A DNA stretch of 64,000 bases from NCBI RefSeq assembly GCF_036345915.1, contig NZ_CP107785.1, forward strand, positions 9,052,001-9,116,000. The letters run 5' to 3'. Within the stretch, counting starts at the first letter, position 1. Each line of letters starts with the position of its first letter. The position numbers and the translations under genes were made by a program. The notes beneath the pieces are model-generated. The model saw only the letters and a program-made list of their open reading frames with translations. It searched no databases and was not told the DNA's origin. Of this stretch, positions 54,559-63,380 are shown piece after piece. Source of the stretch: Nocardia sp. NBC_00565. Lineage in GTDB: Bacteria > Actinomycetota > Actinomycetes > Mycobacteriales > Mycobacteriaceae.

Positions 54559-55119
54559 TCAGTGTTCGTGTGCCGACCAGTGCGCGGATTCCGCGCCGGT
54601 ATCGAAGTCGCCAGCGGCGTGCCGGAATTCCGCGAGCAACTGCAGCAGAGTGTGCAGCCGATCCGGCGGCAAACCCGGCAGCGCAAAGACTTTCGCGTTG
54701 AGTTCCTCGGTCGCCTTGGCGACCAATTCCTTTCCGGCAGTGGTGATTTCGATGAGCGTGGCGCGCCGGTCGCTGGGGTGCGGCACGCGCTCGACGAGCT
54801 TCGCGGCCTCGAGTCGGTCGACGGTATTCGTCACGCTGGTCGGGTGCACCTGCAGGCGCGCGCTGGCCTTCGCCATCGGCAGTGCACCTGTCTTGCTGAA
54901 AGCCAGCAACATGAGAAGCTCATATCGGGAGAAAGTCAGACCGGTTGGTTTCAAGGCCTCGTCCACCCGAGCCATCACGATTTGCTGGGCCCGCACCAGC
55001 GAGGTCACCGCTGCCATCCCGTCGGCGACATCGCCCCAGCCGTGGCCGACCCATTGGCGGTGGGCCTCCTCGATCGGATCCGTCGGAAGTGGTCGTGGCC
55101 GTGACATGGTTTCGATCAT
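54559..55119 (-). CDS. MarR-family transcriptional regulator
   Basis: The 186-aa winged-helix protein has a recognition region MAKASARLQVHPTSVTNTVD, followed by a wing RVPHPSDRRATLIEITTAG. MarR regulators usually respond to phenolic or other small ligands. ATG 55119 has ggggag at 6 nt; ATG 55107 is also possible. No obvious target operon is adjacent. Confidence 0.9.
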   Translation of the reverse strand: MIETMSRPRPLPTDPIEEAHRQWVGHGWGDVADGMAAVTSLVRAQQIVMARVDEALKPTGLTFSRYELLMLLAFSKTGALPMAKASARLQVHPTSVTNTVDRLEAAKLVERVPHPSDRRATLIEITTAGKELVAKATEELNAKVFALPGLPPDRLHTLLQLLAEFRHAAGDFDTGAESAHWSAHEH

Positions 55120-55328
55120 TGCATGCTCCCCCGCCTCCCCGGACCTTCAGCCGACTGGTGAGTGCAACGAAGGTTGCAGTGCGGACCGGCGGTTGAGTGC
55201 CTGGCTGAGGTTTGGGCGTACCCGGTGAGTTACCTGTCCTTGCGAAATCAGTTGTTGCTTACCTGTTCAGATCACTGTGAGTGCAACCGTGGGCAATTCG
55301 ATGAGGCGACGGCAATATTCATGGCGAG

Positions 55329-55403
55329 GCGGGCGTGGCTGAGTGGTTGAGGCAACGGTCTGCAAAGCCGTTTACGCGGGTTCAATTCCCGCCGCTCGCT
55401 CCA
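55329..55403 (+). tRNA. tRNA-Cys (anticodon GCA), CCA encoded
   Basis: Acceptor arms gcgggcg (55329-55335) and cgctcgc (55393-55399) pair with one G-U. The anticodon loop contains ctGCAaa. The T arm gcggg-ttcaatt-cccgc is perfect, and T plus CCA end the gene at 55403. The size of 72 nt before CCA is normal for tRNA-Cys. The gene is alone, converging on the ABC transporter ATPase gene. Confidence 0.95.
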
Positions 55404-55475
55404 AGGAAATGGGTGCGCCTGCATGGGTGCCCGGCTCGGTGATACGCCACCGCCGAGCCGGGTGTCCCATGGTTT

Positions 55476-56528
55476 TCAGGCCGCCGCTTCATAGGCCACG
55501 GCGGTGCCGATCACATCCAGGTGGACGCGCTGGCCCGCGGTCGGCGCGGAAACACTGGCCCGGCGCACCCGTACCGGGTCGGCATCCCCGTCCAGTGCGA
55601 TGGTCAGCATGACGTCCGCGCCGCGGAACTCCACGTCGCGCACGATGCCGCTGCTCGGTTCGCTATCCGAAACAACCTGCGCCACAAGCTGTTCCGGCCG
55701 GATCATAATGGTCGTCTGGCCGGACGGCGCGGCCTTCTGCACCGGGATCCGCCCGAGCGCGCACTTGGCCACCTCGCCGTCGACCACCGCGTCGAGCAAT
55801 ACGCAGTCCCCCAGGAACTTCGCGGTGAACAGGTCGGTGGGTGCGGCATAGACCTGCTCCGGAGCGCCGACCTGGGTGAAAACGCCCTCGCGCATGACCG
55901 CGACCTGCTCGGCGAAGCAGAGCGCCTCCTCTTGGTCGTGGGTGACCAGGATGCTGGTCATACCCGCGGCGCGCAGCGTCTCGGCGACGGCCTGGCGGGT
56001 GGTGGCGCGCAGTCCGGCATCGAGGGCGCTGAAAGGCTCATCGAGCAGCATGACGTCGGGCTTGCGCGCGAGTGCCCGAGCGAGGGCCACGCGCTGCTGC
56101 TGGCCACCGGAGAGCTGATGGGGGCGGCGATCGGCATAGGACGGATCGAGCGAGACCATCTCCAGCAGTTCACGCACCCGATTCGCGCCGCGCCGCAGCC
56201 CACCGAAGCCGCCGCGCAGGCCGTAGGCGATGTTCTGGCCGACCGTCAGATGCGGGAACAGCGCGCCGTCCTGCGCGACGTAACCGACATTGCGCCGCTG
56301 CGGCGGCACCGAGAATCGATCCCGGGTCACCGTTTGCGCGCCGATGGCGACCGAACCCGCATCCGGACACTCGAATCCGGCGATGACCCGAAGCAGCGTC
56401 GTCTTCCCGCACCCCGACGAGCCGACCACCGCGGTCGAACCACCGTCGGGCACTTCCAGACTGATCCCGCCGAGCACTCGATGCTGGCCGAAGGTCTTCG
56501 AAACATCCGCCACGACAAGCTGACTCAT
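55476..56528 (-). CDS. Ferric iron ABC transporter ATP-binding protein (FbpC/AfuC type)
   Basis: The 350-aa ATPase has Walker A GSSGCGKTTLL (about 36-46), signature LSGGQQQRVALARAL, Walker B VMLLDEPFSALDA and the H-loop THDQEEA. A C-terminal TOBE domain (about 280-345) follows. It energises the permease encoded just upstream. ATG 56528 overlaps the permease stop by 4 bp. It is the third gene of the iron-uptake operon. Confidence 0.92.
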   Translation of the reverse strand: MSQLVVADVSKTFGQHRVLGGISLEVPDGGSTAVVGSSGCGKTTLLRVIAGFECPDAGSVAIGAQTVTRDRFSVPPQRRNVGYVAQDGALFPHLTVGQNIAYGLRGGFGGLRRGANRVRELLEMVSLDPSYADRRPHQLSGGQQQRVALARALARKPDVMLLDEPFSALDAGLRATTRQAVAETLRAAGMTSILVTHDQEEALCFAEQVAVMREGVFTQVGAPEQVYAAPTDLFTAKFLGDCVLLDAVVDGEVAKCALGRIPVQKAAPSGQTTIMIRPEQLVAQVVSDSEPSSGIVRDVEFRGADVMLTIALDGDADPVRVRRASVSAPTAGQRVHLDVIGTAVAYEAAA

Positions 56529-58078
56529 AACCCGGCCGCCTTCCTGGATTGGGTGAACAGCAGATATGTCACCGGAATCGCGGCGACGATCATGATCAGT
56601 GCGTAGGGGGCGGCCGCGGCGTAATCCAATTCGCCCGACAGCGACCAGAATCGCATCGCCAGCGTGCGAGTTCCGCTGGGCGCCAACAGCAATGTCGCGG
56701 TCAATTCGGTCGCGACGGCCACGAAGACGAGCGCGCCGGCCGCCGCCGCGGCGGGCGCGGTCAGCCGCAGTGTGACGCGAAAGAAGGTGACCGGACCGGA
56801 CTTTCCGAGCGAGCGCGACACTTCCTCCAGTCCGATCGGCACCTGCGCCAGCCCGGCGCGCACGCTCACCAAAGCCCGTGGCAGGAACATCAGCACATAG
56901 GCCGCGACGACCATGGTCACCGTTTGATACAGCGGCGGCGCCCACCGAATGGTGACGGTCACCATGGCCAGTGCGATCACGATGCCCGGCAGAGCGCTGG
57001 TGATGTAGTTGGCGCCCTCCACGATTCGGGCGAACGCCGAGGTGGCGCGGACCGCGATCCAGGCCACCGGAAATGCGCACAGCGTGGTGAGCACCGCGGC
57101 CAGCGCCGCGAGTCCGATGGTCTGCCCGAGCGCCGTGCCGATCTCGGTGAGATCCCAAACCTTCGCGCCACCGATGCGCAGCCACCGCACGATGGTCCAC
57201 ATCGGCACCCCGATCGAACCGACCACGACCGCGGCCAAGGCGATCAGGACCGGAACAACGCTGGGCCCCAAGGCGACTCGGGCCGCCGCGCGTGGTGCAC
57301 CGCTGCCGATCCTGGCGTAGCGCGCTTTACCGCGCGCTCCTGCCTCGACCGCGAGCAGCACCAGGCAGCACAGCACCAATACACCGGCCAGCATGCTGCC
57401 CGCCGGTCCGGCGAAACTGGATTGGTACTGCTCGAAGATCGCGGTGGTGAAGGTGTCGAACCGGATCATTACGAATGCTCCGTACTCGGCGAGCAGATGC
57501 AGTGCGATCAGCAGCCCACCACCGAGGATGGCCAACCGCAACTGCGGCAATACGATTCGGGCGAAGACCGCGACCGGACCGGAGCCGAGCGCGCGCGCCG
57601 ACTCCTCCACCGCCGGATCGAGGCGACGTAGCGTGGCCGCAGCCGGCAGGTACACCAGCGGGAAATACGACATCGTGGAGATCACCACGCCGGCCGACAG
57701 CCCGTGCATGGTCGGGAAGACACTGACCCAGCCGTAGCTGTTCACGAACGCGGGCACGGCGAGCGGAGCCGCGAAAACCGGCCCCCACCACGCCGCGCCC
57801 GGTACATTCGTCCGCTCGACCACCCAGGCCAGCCCGACGCCGAGCACCACGCAGATGGGCACGGTGACCACCACGAGTCCGGTCGTATTGCGCAGCAGGT
57901 CACCGACTCTGGGGCGGAATACCAGGTGTGCGGCCTCATGCAGGCCGGTCGAGAAGATGGTGGACACGATGTAGCCGAGCGGCACGAACGTCGCCGCCAC
58001 CAACAGCAGGGCGACGGTCGTGACGAGGGGCCCGGGTCTTCCGACCCGGGGTGCGACGACAGCGGTCCGAAGGGCCAT
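56525..58078 (-). CDS. Ferric iron ABC transporter permease (FbpB type)
   Basis: The 517-aa permease has about 12 membrane helices in two tandem permease domains. Each has an EAA-like loop (EESARALGSGPVAVFARIVLP and LEEVSRSLGKSGPVTFFRVT), as is usual for FbpB. It forms the channel with the substrate-binding and ATPase proteins. It is separated from the binding-protein gene by 2 bp and overlaps the ATPase gene. Confidence 0.92.
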   Translation of the reverse strand: MALRTAVVAPRVGRPGPLVTTVALLLVAATFVPLGYIVSTIFSTGLHEAAHLVFRPRVGDLLRNTTGLVVVTVPICVVLGVGLAWVVERTNVPGAAWWGPVFAAPLAVPAFVNSYGWVSVFPTMHGLSAGVVISTMSYFPLVYLPAAATLRRLDPAVEESARALGSGPVAVFARIVLPQLRLAILGGGLLIALHLLAEYGAFVMIRFDTFTTAIFEQYQSSFAGPAGSMLAGVLVLCCLVLLAVEAGARGKARYARIGSGAPRAAARVALGPSVVPVLIALAAVVVGSIGVPMWTIVRWLRIGGAKVWDLTEIGTALGQTIGLAALAAVLTTLCAFPVAWIAVRATSAFARIVEGANYITSALPGIVIALAMVTVTIRWAPPLYQTVTMVVAAYVLMFLPRALVSVRAGLAQVPIGLEEVSRSLGKSGPVTFFRVTLRLTAPAAAAAGALVFVAVATELTATLLLAPSGTRTLAMRFWSLSGELDYAAAAPYALIMIVAAIPVTYLLFTQSRKAAGL

Positions 58079-58080
58079 GA

Positions 58081-59100
58081 CTAGAGCAGACCCGCCTCGG
58101 TCATCAGCGCCGTCACCTTCTTGGCGTCGAGCTTGCTCGGGTCGACGGCCGGTGCCTGCAGCGAGGCCAGCGGCGGCAGCGCCGGATTGGCCGCGATACC
58201 ACTGGCGACCGGGTACTCCATCGAGTCGCCGTCGCGCAGGATCTCCTGTCCGGTCTTGCCGGTGATGAACGCCAGGAACTTCTGCGCCGACTCCTGCTTC
58301 TTACTCGATTTCAGCACGCCGCCACCGGAAACCGAGACGAAGGCGCCGGGATCCTGGTTCTTGAAGTAGTGCAGCGCGGTGTTGTTGCTGCTCTCCTTGG
58401 TGTTGGCCTGGTCGCGGTACCAGTAGTAGTGGTAGATCACGCCGCCGTCGGGCTGGCCGGAGTTGACCGCCTTCATGGTGGCGACATTGTTCGGGAACGC
58501 GGTGGCGTTGTCCTTCATGCCCTTGAGCCAGGCCTTGGTCGCATCCTCACCCTTCAGGGCGAGCAGACCCGCGACGATGGCCTGGAAGTCGGCGCCCGAA
58601 ACGCCGGCACCCCAGCGGCCCTTCCACTGCGGCTGCGCCAGATCCAGCAGCGAGGCGGGCAGCTGGTCGGCCGCGACCTTGTCCTTGTTGTAGACGAAAA
58701 CCGTTGAGCGGGCGGCGATTCCGGTCCACTTGCCGGTAGACGGGCGGAACTGCGCCGGCACCTGGTCCAGGGTCTGCTTGTCCAGGTCGGCGAAGAGTCC
58801 GGCGTTCTCCACCAGCGCCATGGCGGGGGAGTTCTCGGTGAGGAAGACATCGGCCGGAGAGGCGGCGCCCTCGGCGACCAGCTGGTTGCCCAGGTCGGTG
58901 TCGCCGCCCTGCCGCAACGTGACCTTGATGCCGGTCTCCTTGGTGAACGCGTCCACCCATTCCTTGGTGAGAGATTCGTGCTGCGCGTTGTAGACGGTGA
59001 TCTCGTTCTTGTCGTCCGAGGAATTCGAGCAGGCCGCCACGCCGAGCGCTGCTACGGCGACGGCTAAAGCCGCGGAAATCGATTTCCATCTGATCGGCAT
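58081..59100 (-). CDS. Ferric iron ABC transporter substrate-binding lipoprotein (FbpA/FutA type)
   Basis: The 339-aa protein has a signal peptide ending in the lipobox LGVAAC (Cys near residue 22). Its mature part matches the iron-binding class: EITVYNAQHESLTKEWVDAF, TGIKVTLRQGGD and the C-terminal tyrosine region HYYWYRD. ATG 59100 has ggaagga upstream; longer in-frame starts lack one. It is the first gene of the operon, 38 bp downstream of an iron-box-like site. Confidence 0.92.
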   Translation of the reverse strand: MPIRWKSISAALAVAVAALGVAACSNSSDDKNEITVYNAQHESLTKEWVDAFTKETGIKVTLRQGGDTDLGNQLVAEGAASPADVFLTENSPAMALVENAGLFADLDKQTLDQVPAQFRPSTGKWTGIAARSTVFVYNKDKVAADQLPASLLDLAQPQWKGRWGAGVSGADFQAIVAGLLALKGEDATKAWLKGMKDNATAFPNNVATMKAVNSGQPDGGVIYHYYWYRDQANTKESSNNTALHYFKNQDPGAFVSVSGGGVLKSSKKQESAQKFLAFITGKTGQEILRDGDSMEYPVASGIAANPALPPLASLQAPAVDPSKLDAKKVTALMTEAGLL

Positions 59101-59137
59101 GTTCGAGTCCTTCCGACGCGTGCAAGGTTTCACTTCA

Positions 59138-59156
59138 TATGATGAGGCTTACCTAA
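59138..59156. promoter_or_regulatory. IdeR/DmdR-like iron box upstream of the iron transporter
   Basis: The right half AGGCTTACCTAA (59145-59156) matches 11 of 12 bases of the IdeR consensus right half AGGCTAACCTAA, while the left half is poor. The site lies 38 bp before the binding-protein start. Iron-dependent repression by IdeR is inferred from the site and the function of the operon. Confidence 0.6.
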
Positions 59157-59226
59157 GCAAGATACCGCGTTCGACGTGCGCGGATGATATCGGTATAGCC
59201 GCGGCCGGCGCGATCTTCCGCAGCGG

Positions 59227-60633
59227 TCAGGACAATCCCGAGAAGTCCCGCAGCACAACGTGATTGCGGTCGGCGAAGGTGCCAAGGGTGTAATCCGGCA
59301 ACAGTCCGAAGTATTCGCCGCGGGTGGTCGCGCTCCATTGGCAGGCGGCCGCGGTGCGGGTTTTGTAGAAGTTGATCATGTACCCGCCCTCGTACAGGCG
59401 CAGCAGGCTGTAGCCGCCCGGATACTCCTTGACTGCGGCCACCTCCAGGAACTCGACCGCGCAGGTGGTGTCGGGACGGGTGCGGCGGTTGCGGTGGGTA
59501 TGGCCGCTGTGCTGCAGGAATACGCCAGGGGCACGTTCGTAGAGCGTCTGGAGTTCGAGGCTGTCGGGGCGGTTGAGGACGAAACCCGGTCCGGCGGTAT
59601 TGGTCAGCCCGGACTCGATGGTCACGGGGTGGTGGCCGAATACCAGCGTCGGGCGGTCCGGATCGTCGCGCAGTAGTTCGGCCAGCCGGTCGAATTGCGG
59701 GCGCTCGATACTGCCGCCCGAACCGTCGAGTTCACTGGTGTCCAGACCGAGTAAACGCAGGCCACGCGTCTCGTGCTCGATCAGCTGCTGACGTGGATGG
59801 AATTCCGCGGCCCAACAGTCGTAGTGATCCGCGGGCGCGGGCGCGCAGCCCTGATAGTCCGATCCGACGTGCGGGCGGTCGTGATTGCCGCGCACGGCGA
59901 GGTAGTCGCGGCCCTGTGTACCCCACGCGTCGAGGTGTGCGCGGACTCCGCGCGATTCCTCGGGTTTCGCCTCGGCGGTGAGATCGCCCGCGATCAGCAG
60001 TGTGCCGGCGCCGCGGTCAGGGCGGCGCAGATCATCGAGCAGTGCGGCCAGCATCACCTCCGGATACGGCGGCAGCCCCGGCTCCTGCCGAAAGCCCGGC
60101 GGCACGTTGTCGACGATGAGTCCGCTCACCCGCTCGCCGTAGTGCACGTCGTTGGCGAGGGCGAGGGTGCGCAGCGGGCGGCCCGGCGGTGGTGTCAGGG
60201 TGGTGAACTCGCCGGTGGATTCCGGACTTCCAGGTGCCAGGGTGGTCAATGAGAGGGCGGGCGCGGCCCTCGCGCCGTTCGACCAGGCCTCGAAGCGGTA
60301 GGCGCGGCCCGGTTCGAGACCATCGATCTGCGCATAGTGGAACGGGGTGCGCTCGTCCTCGGCGTAGGCCGTCGCCGGAGCCAGTGGCGAGTCCGCTGGG
60401 CCCAGGCGCACTTCGGCGTCGGTATCGACCGGCAGCAGTCGCCCGGCTGGATCGGGGGCCACCGTCGTCCAGGTGAGGATCACCGATCGATCGGTGACGG
60501 TGACGACTTCCAGATCGGTTGCCAAGAGTGGATTCGGTTGGGCCCGAACCGAAATCGGGTCGGCAACGGCGGTGAGTGCGGCCAGCCCGACTGCGCTGAG
60601 GAAGGTCCGGCGCGACGATCCGCAGCAGCTCAT
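59227..60633 (-). CDS. Tat-exported metallophosphoesterase (calcineurin fold) with N-terminal beta domain
   Basis: The 468-aa protein has a twin-arginine signal (SSRRTFLSAVGLAALTAVA). A fibronectin-III-like domain (about 35-150) follows, then a di-metal phosphoesterase domain: DVHYG, IAGDLTAEAKPEE, RGNHDRPH, FGHHPVT and SGHTHRN. It probably hydrolyses phosphoesters outside the membrane; the substrate is unknown. The start lies 14 bp downstream of the next gene's stop on the same strand. Confidence 0.9.
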   Translation of the reverse strand: MSCCGSSRRTFLSAVGLAALTAVADPISVRAQPNPLLATDLEVVTVTDRSVILTWTTVAPDPAGRLLPVDTDAEVRLGPADSPLAPATAYAEDERTPFHYAQIDGLEPGRAYRFEAWSNGARAAPALSLTTLAPGSPESTGEFTTLTPPPGRPLRTLALANDVHYGERVSGLIVDNVPPGFRQEPGLPPYPEVMLAALLDDLRRPDRGAGTLLIAGDLTAEAKPEESRGVRAHLDAWGTQGRDYLAVRGNHDRPHVGSDYQGCAPAPADHYDCWAAEFHPRQQLIEHETRGLRLLGLDTSELDGSGGSIERPQFDRLAELLRDDPDRPTLVFGHHPVTIESGLTNTAGPGFVLNRPDSLELQTLYERAPGVFLQHSGHTHRNRRTRPDTTCAVEFLEVAAVKEYPGGYSLLRLYEGGYMINFYKTRTAAACQWSATTRGEYFGLLPDYTLGTFADRNHVVLRDFSGLS

Positions 60634-60647
60634 CCGACGAGATTACG

Positions 60648-61367
60648 TCAGTTCTTACCCGACTCCGCCGAGCAGACCTTCCACTTACCGTCTTCCTTTT
60701 TCAGGTGCTCGGTGGTGCCGGTGTCGGTATCGGGCACCTCGCCCGGAATCGTCAGCGTGAGTTTGCCGGTGATCTTGGCGGTGGCCCGGTCGCCGGTGAT
60801 GACGATGTTGTCGATCTTGTCGATGCTGACGTCGATCTTGGCGGTATCGAAATCCTTCTTCTGCTCTTCGGTCAATGTGTCGAACTCCGCGCGATCGGCC
60901 GTGCACGCCTTGGCTGCCGCGGCGGCGAAACCATCCGACCCGAGTGTGTCGTAGAAGTCGTGGATCGCCACCTGGATCTTCTTCTCGTCCGAGGCCAGCG
61001 GCGTTTTACCCTGCACGGTCAGCAGCACGCCCGCGGCCACCGCACCGGCGATGACGAGCACCAGCACCAGCAGTCCGATGATCAGTCCCGTCCGGCGCTT
61101 CTTCGGCGGTCCCTGGTAACCCGGCGGGGGATAGCCGCCCGGACCGCCCGGCGGTGGGTAACCTTGGCCGCCTTGCGGAGGTGGATAGCCCTGGCCGCCT
61201 TGCGGCGGTGGGTATCCCGGCCCGCCCTGCGGCGGATATCCGTACGGTTGCTGTGGTTGACCGTACGGTTGCTGAGGTTGTCCGTACGGTTGCTGCGGTT
61301 GTCCGTAGCCCTGCCCCGGCTGCTGCGGATCTCCGAATGGCGGCTGCCCGCCCGGCGGATATGTCAT
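60648..61367 (-). CDS. Membrane-anchored protein with Pro/Gln/Gly repeat N-terminus (DUF4878-like)
   Basis: The 239-aa protein has a cytoplasmic N-terminus of low-complexity repeats (three PYGQPQQ units, then GYPPPQGGQ units, about 1-90). A basic stop (PPKKRRTG) and one membrane helix (about 95-117) follow. The exported domain (120-239) has the DUF4878/NTF2-like pattern (IQVAIHDFYDTLGSDGF) and two Cys. Similar proteins are common in mycolate actinobacteria. gggagg lies before ATG 61367. Confidence 0.85.
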   Translation of the reverse strand: MTYPPGGQPPFGDPQQPGQGYGQPQQPYGQPQQPYGQPQQPYGYPPQGGPGYPPPQGGQGYPPPQGGQGYPPPGGPGGYPPPGYQGPPKKRRTGLIIGLLVLVLVIAGAVAAGVLLTVQGKTPLASDEKKIQVAIHDFYDTLGSDGFAAAAAKACTADRAEFDTLTEEQKKDFDTAKIDVSIDKIDNIVITGDRATAKITGKLTLTIPGEVPDTDTGTTEHLKKEDGKWKVCSAESGKN

Positions 61368-61516
61368 CGTCCCGTCCTCCCGCTCACACCCCGGTCTGAC
61401 TGGAAGATTACGGCAACTCGGGCTAGGTGAACCGAACATCGGCCGACAGTCGCGCGCCCCGGTGCACAACGCGAACGGCCCCGTATCCACTGGACACGGG
61501 GCCGTCGGGGCGACGG

Positions 61517-61801
61517 TTACTGGGCGGGCGGCTGGCACTGCGGCGGCGGACCCTGCTGGTCACCCGGGGGCGGACCCTGGTGATCGCCAGGAGGCGGACC
61601 CTGCTGGTCACCGGGCGGCGGTCCCTGGTGATCGCCGGGAGGCGGACCCTGGTGGTCACCGGGCGGCGGCGGACACTGCTGCCCCGACGCGGGTGCCTGC
61701 GGCGGCTGATCCGCACTCGCGACGCCCGCACCGACACCCAGCAGCCCGAGCGCCACCGCACCGGCCGCAGCGGTCGTCACCAGCTTCGACTTGAAACCCA
61801 T
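61517..61801 (-). CDS. Small secreted Pro-rich repeat protein
   Basis: The 94-aa preprotein has a signal peptide cleaved near ASA-DQ (residue 31). The mature part is almost entirely GDHQGPPP/GDQQGPPP repeats (five tandem units) flanked by two Cys (QQCPPPPGD and PPQCQPP). aggagg precedes ATG 61801. It is probably a secreted or wall-associated structural peptide; no known family was recognised. Confidence 0.8.
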   Translation of the reverse strand: MGFKSKLVTTAAAGAVALGLLGVGAGVASADQPPQAPASGQQCPPPPGDHQGPPPGDHQGPPPGDQQGPPPGDHQGPPPGDQQGPPPQCQPPAQ

Positions 61802-62039
61802 CAACGGTTCCTCCTGTTCTCGGATCTCGATCCGAAACCATCGGCCGGCAACTACCGCCCGACCCGAGAATCGTTGCGGCCCAACATGGGCTTCCGATTG
61901 GCGCAACATAAGCGCCAGCTGTGTGCGTACCCGCTGCGCCGGATCCGTACCCGACGCCGCAGAATCCGCGACCCCCGATCGGGATCAGCAGTTGTCCTCG
62001 AGTGTGCTTTCGGTTGACAACCGGCGCGTCGCCCACGTG

Positions 62040-62282
62040 TCATGGCCATTGATTGAGCCGAGAGCAAGACAGCTTCGGGCTTCCGTCCGGATTCGCCTCT
62101 GATTCCGGCCAGTTGGCGGAGTCGCTGCCTTTGCACGCGCTGTTGTCGTTGTTGGGGTCGACGTGCCCGAACAGGCACGGTCCGTTGACCGGTGTCGGTG
62201 CCGCGTCGGCTGGCGGGGTGATCGCACCGAACAGCGATGCGGTGATCGCGCACGCCGCGAGGGCGGCTCTGATGATCTTCAC
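62040..62282 (-). CDS. Small secreted Cys-containing protein
   Basis: The 80-aa preprotein has a signal peptide (IIRAALAACAITASLFGA) cleaved near ADA-AP. The mature part of about 53 residues has three Cys and many Asn/Asp/Ser (HVDPNNDNSACKGSDSANWP). A strong ggagg lies 6 nt before GTG 62282. A hairpin sits only about 30 nt upstream, leaving little room for a separate promoter. The 238-bp gap downstream to 61801 holds no gene that I can see. Confidence 0.78.
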   Translation of the reverse strand: MKIIRAALAACAITASLFGAITPPADAAPTPVNGPCLFGHVDPNNDNSACKGSDSANWPESEANPDGSPKLSCSRLNQWP

Positions 62283-62312
62283 TTGTTTCCTCCATCAGGG
62301 ATTCCAAGAAGA

Positions 62313-62344
62313 CGGCCCGGCCCTCACGCACGAGGGTCGGGCCG
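62313..62344 (-). terminator. Hairpin terminator or attenuator after the 36-aa peptide gene
   Basis: A 13-bp stem with one G-U (62313-62325 with 62332-62344; cggcccg-accctc) and a 6-nt loop. The minus-strand tail is tcttcttgg, only moderately T-rich, while the plus-strand tail is ccttttgg. It lies between the small peptide gene and the secreted protein gene and could attenuate transcription of the latter. Confidence 0.6.
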
Positions 62345-62385
62345 CCTTTTGGTGTTCAGAGCTACTACTTGTGGCTCGGCGGCAG

Positions 62386-62496
62386 TTATCGCCCCCACGG
62401 CCGAATTACGTCGTCGCCTCGGTCTTCGCGCGGGTCTTGATTCCAGTTGTCGTGGTTGTTGCCATCCGGTCCTGGGTCCTCCACTCGTGCCACCAT
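62386..62496 (-). CDS. Very small polar 36-aa peptide gene
   Basis: ATG 62496 (or GTG 62508, giving 40 aa) is preceded by ggagg on the minus strand, 12 nt from the ATG. The peptide (MVARVEDPGPDGNN..., ending DDVIRPWGR) is highly polar, rich in Asp, Asn, Arg and Pro, with two Trp and no hydrophobic segment. It lies 45 bp downstream of the resolvase-like gene and before a hairpin, as if the third gene of that operon. The function is unknown. Confidence 0.5.
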   Translation of the reverse strand: MVARVEDPGPDGNNHDNWNQDPREDRGDDVIRPWGR

Positions 62497-62541
62497 CTTG
62501 TTGGTCACCTCCCTTCGAGCGTCGTTGCTTTCCAGCGGGGG

Positions 62542-62880
62542 TTATGCACCGTCCACGTCGACAAACCGAAACGGAGCGTGTGGCGCGTAGGTCTCTGCGG
62601 GGCTGACCGTGTTCAGCTCGCACTGCTGCACAAGTCGTTTCGGCACTTGGCCGCCGAAGTGTTCGAGACTCGGCGCGATCACCGCGTCGACATCGAGGGC
62701 TTGGACCACGTTGACCAGCCGCCCCTCTGGGTCGACGGTCTCGGCACCGAACGTCACGGTCTTGGCGAGGTCGTAGCCGAGACGTTTTGCGCGGCTGCGG
62801 ATTTGAATCTCATCCCAGTCTTGGGAGACACCTGAGATGTCCTTGCGCAGGTAACCGATCGCGGTGGGTGTTGCCCTCAC
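62542..62880 (-). CDS. Degenerate serine-recombinase N-terminal-like protein
   Basis: The 112-aa protein starts like a serine recombinase catalytic domain (AIGYLRKDISGVSQDWDEIQ; later RAKRLGYDLAKTVTFGAE and VVQALDVDAVIAPSLEHF). The position of the nucleophilic Ser in the usual YxRVS motif is Asp (YLRKD), and there is no DNA-binding domain. It is probably a catalytically dead domain reused for another role. GTG 62880 overlaps the stop of the upstream winged-helix gene (GTGA). Confidence 0.75.
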   Translation of the reverse strand: MRATPTAIGYLRKDISGVSQDWDEIQIRSRAKRLGYDLAKTVTFGAETVDPEGRLVNVVQALDVDAVIAPSLEHFGGQVPKRLVQQCELNTVSPAETYAPHAPFRFVDVDGA

Positions 62881-63167
62881 TGTCCTGCCCCGTTCATGCT
62901 CACGATGGCAGCGCCGTCGCACGGCAGGAATTCGCGGTACGGCCGCGCGTTGATCACCGATCGCCCGCGATCGGTGATCCGCCAGCCAACCGGGACTGTG
63001 CGGGAACCGTGGGCGAGACCGGAGTCGGCGAGCCCTTGCAGCGCTGCCCGCGTGGCAGCCTCGGCGCGACCCGCGTGGCCGCACAGTTCGCGCACGGTCA
63101 GCGCTTGCGCGGGTTCCAGAATCGCCAGTGCGGCCAACACTTTGGCCTGTGGCTCAGTGAGCGCCAT
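62877..63167 (-). CDS. Small winged-helix-like protein
   Basis: The 96-aa protein has a helix-turn-helix pattern (ALTVRELCGHAGRAEAATRA, then LQGLADSGLAHGS) followed by a wing-like GWRITDRGRSVI. It probably binds DNA. ATG 63167 has ggaggg 6 nt upstream, and the longer in-frame ORF shows no coding resemblance. It is coupled to the resolvase-like gene by a 4-bp overlap and divergent from the gene at 63381 across 213 bp. Confidence 0.75.
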   Translation of the reverse strand: MALTEPQAKVLAALAILEPAQALTVRELCGHAGRAEAATRAALQGLADSGLAHGSRTVPVGWRITDRGRSVINARPYREFLPCDGAAIVSMNGAGQ

Positions 63168-63380
63168 CTCGCACCCTCCGTCGTCGATGGTGAGGCAGCC
63201 CGCGACCGGGACTGGGCCCGGCCACGGGCGCCACCTCGGACGGTACGAATCCGGCCACCACCAGGGCCATGAGTTTGCAAAAATTTGGAAGAATTCGCGA
63301 TTTGCCAATCGGTTTCTTGCACAGGGCGGATGATCGGAAGGTGCGGAAACACCGCGCGATTCACAACTAAGGGGGCCGAC

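Noticed and set aside
61250..61310. Possible CRISPR-like array from the 21-bp repeats
   Set aside because: The repeats are contiguous, without spacers, and encode in-frame PYGQPQQ units of a membrane protein.
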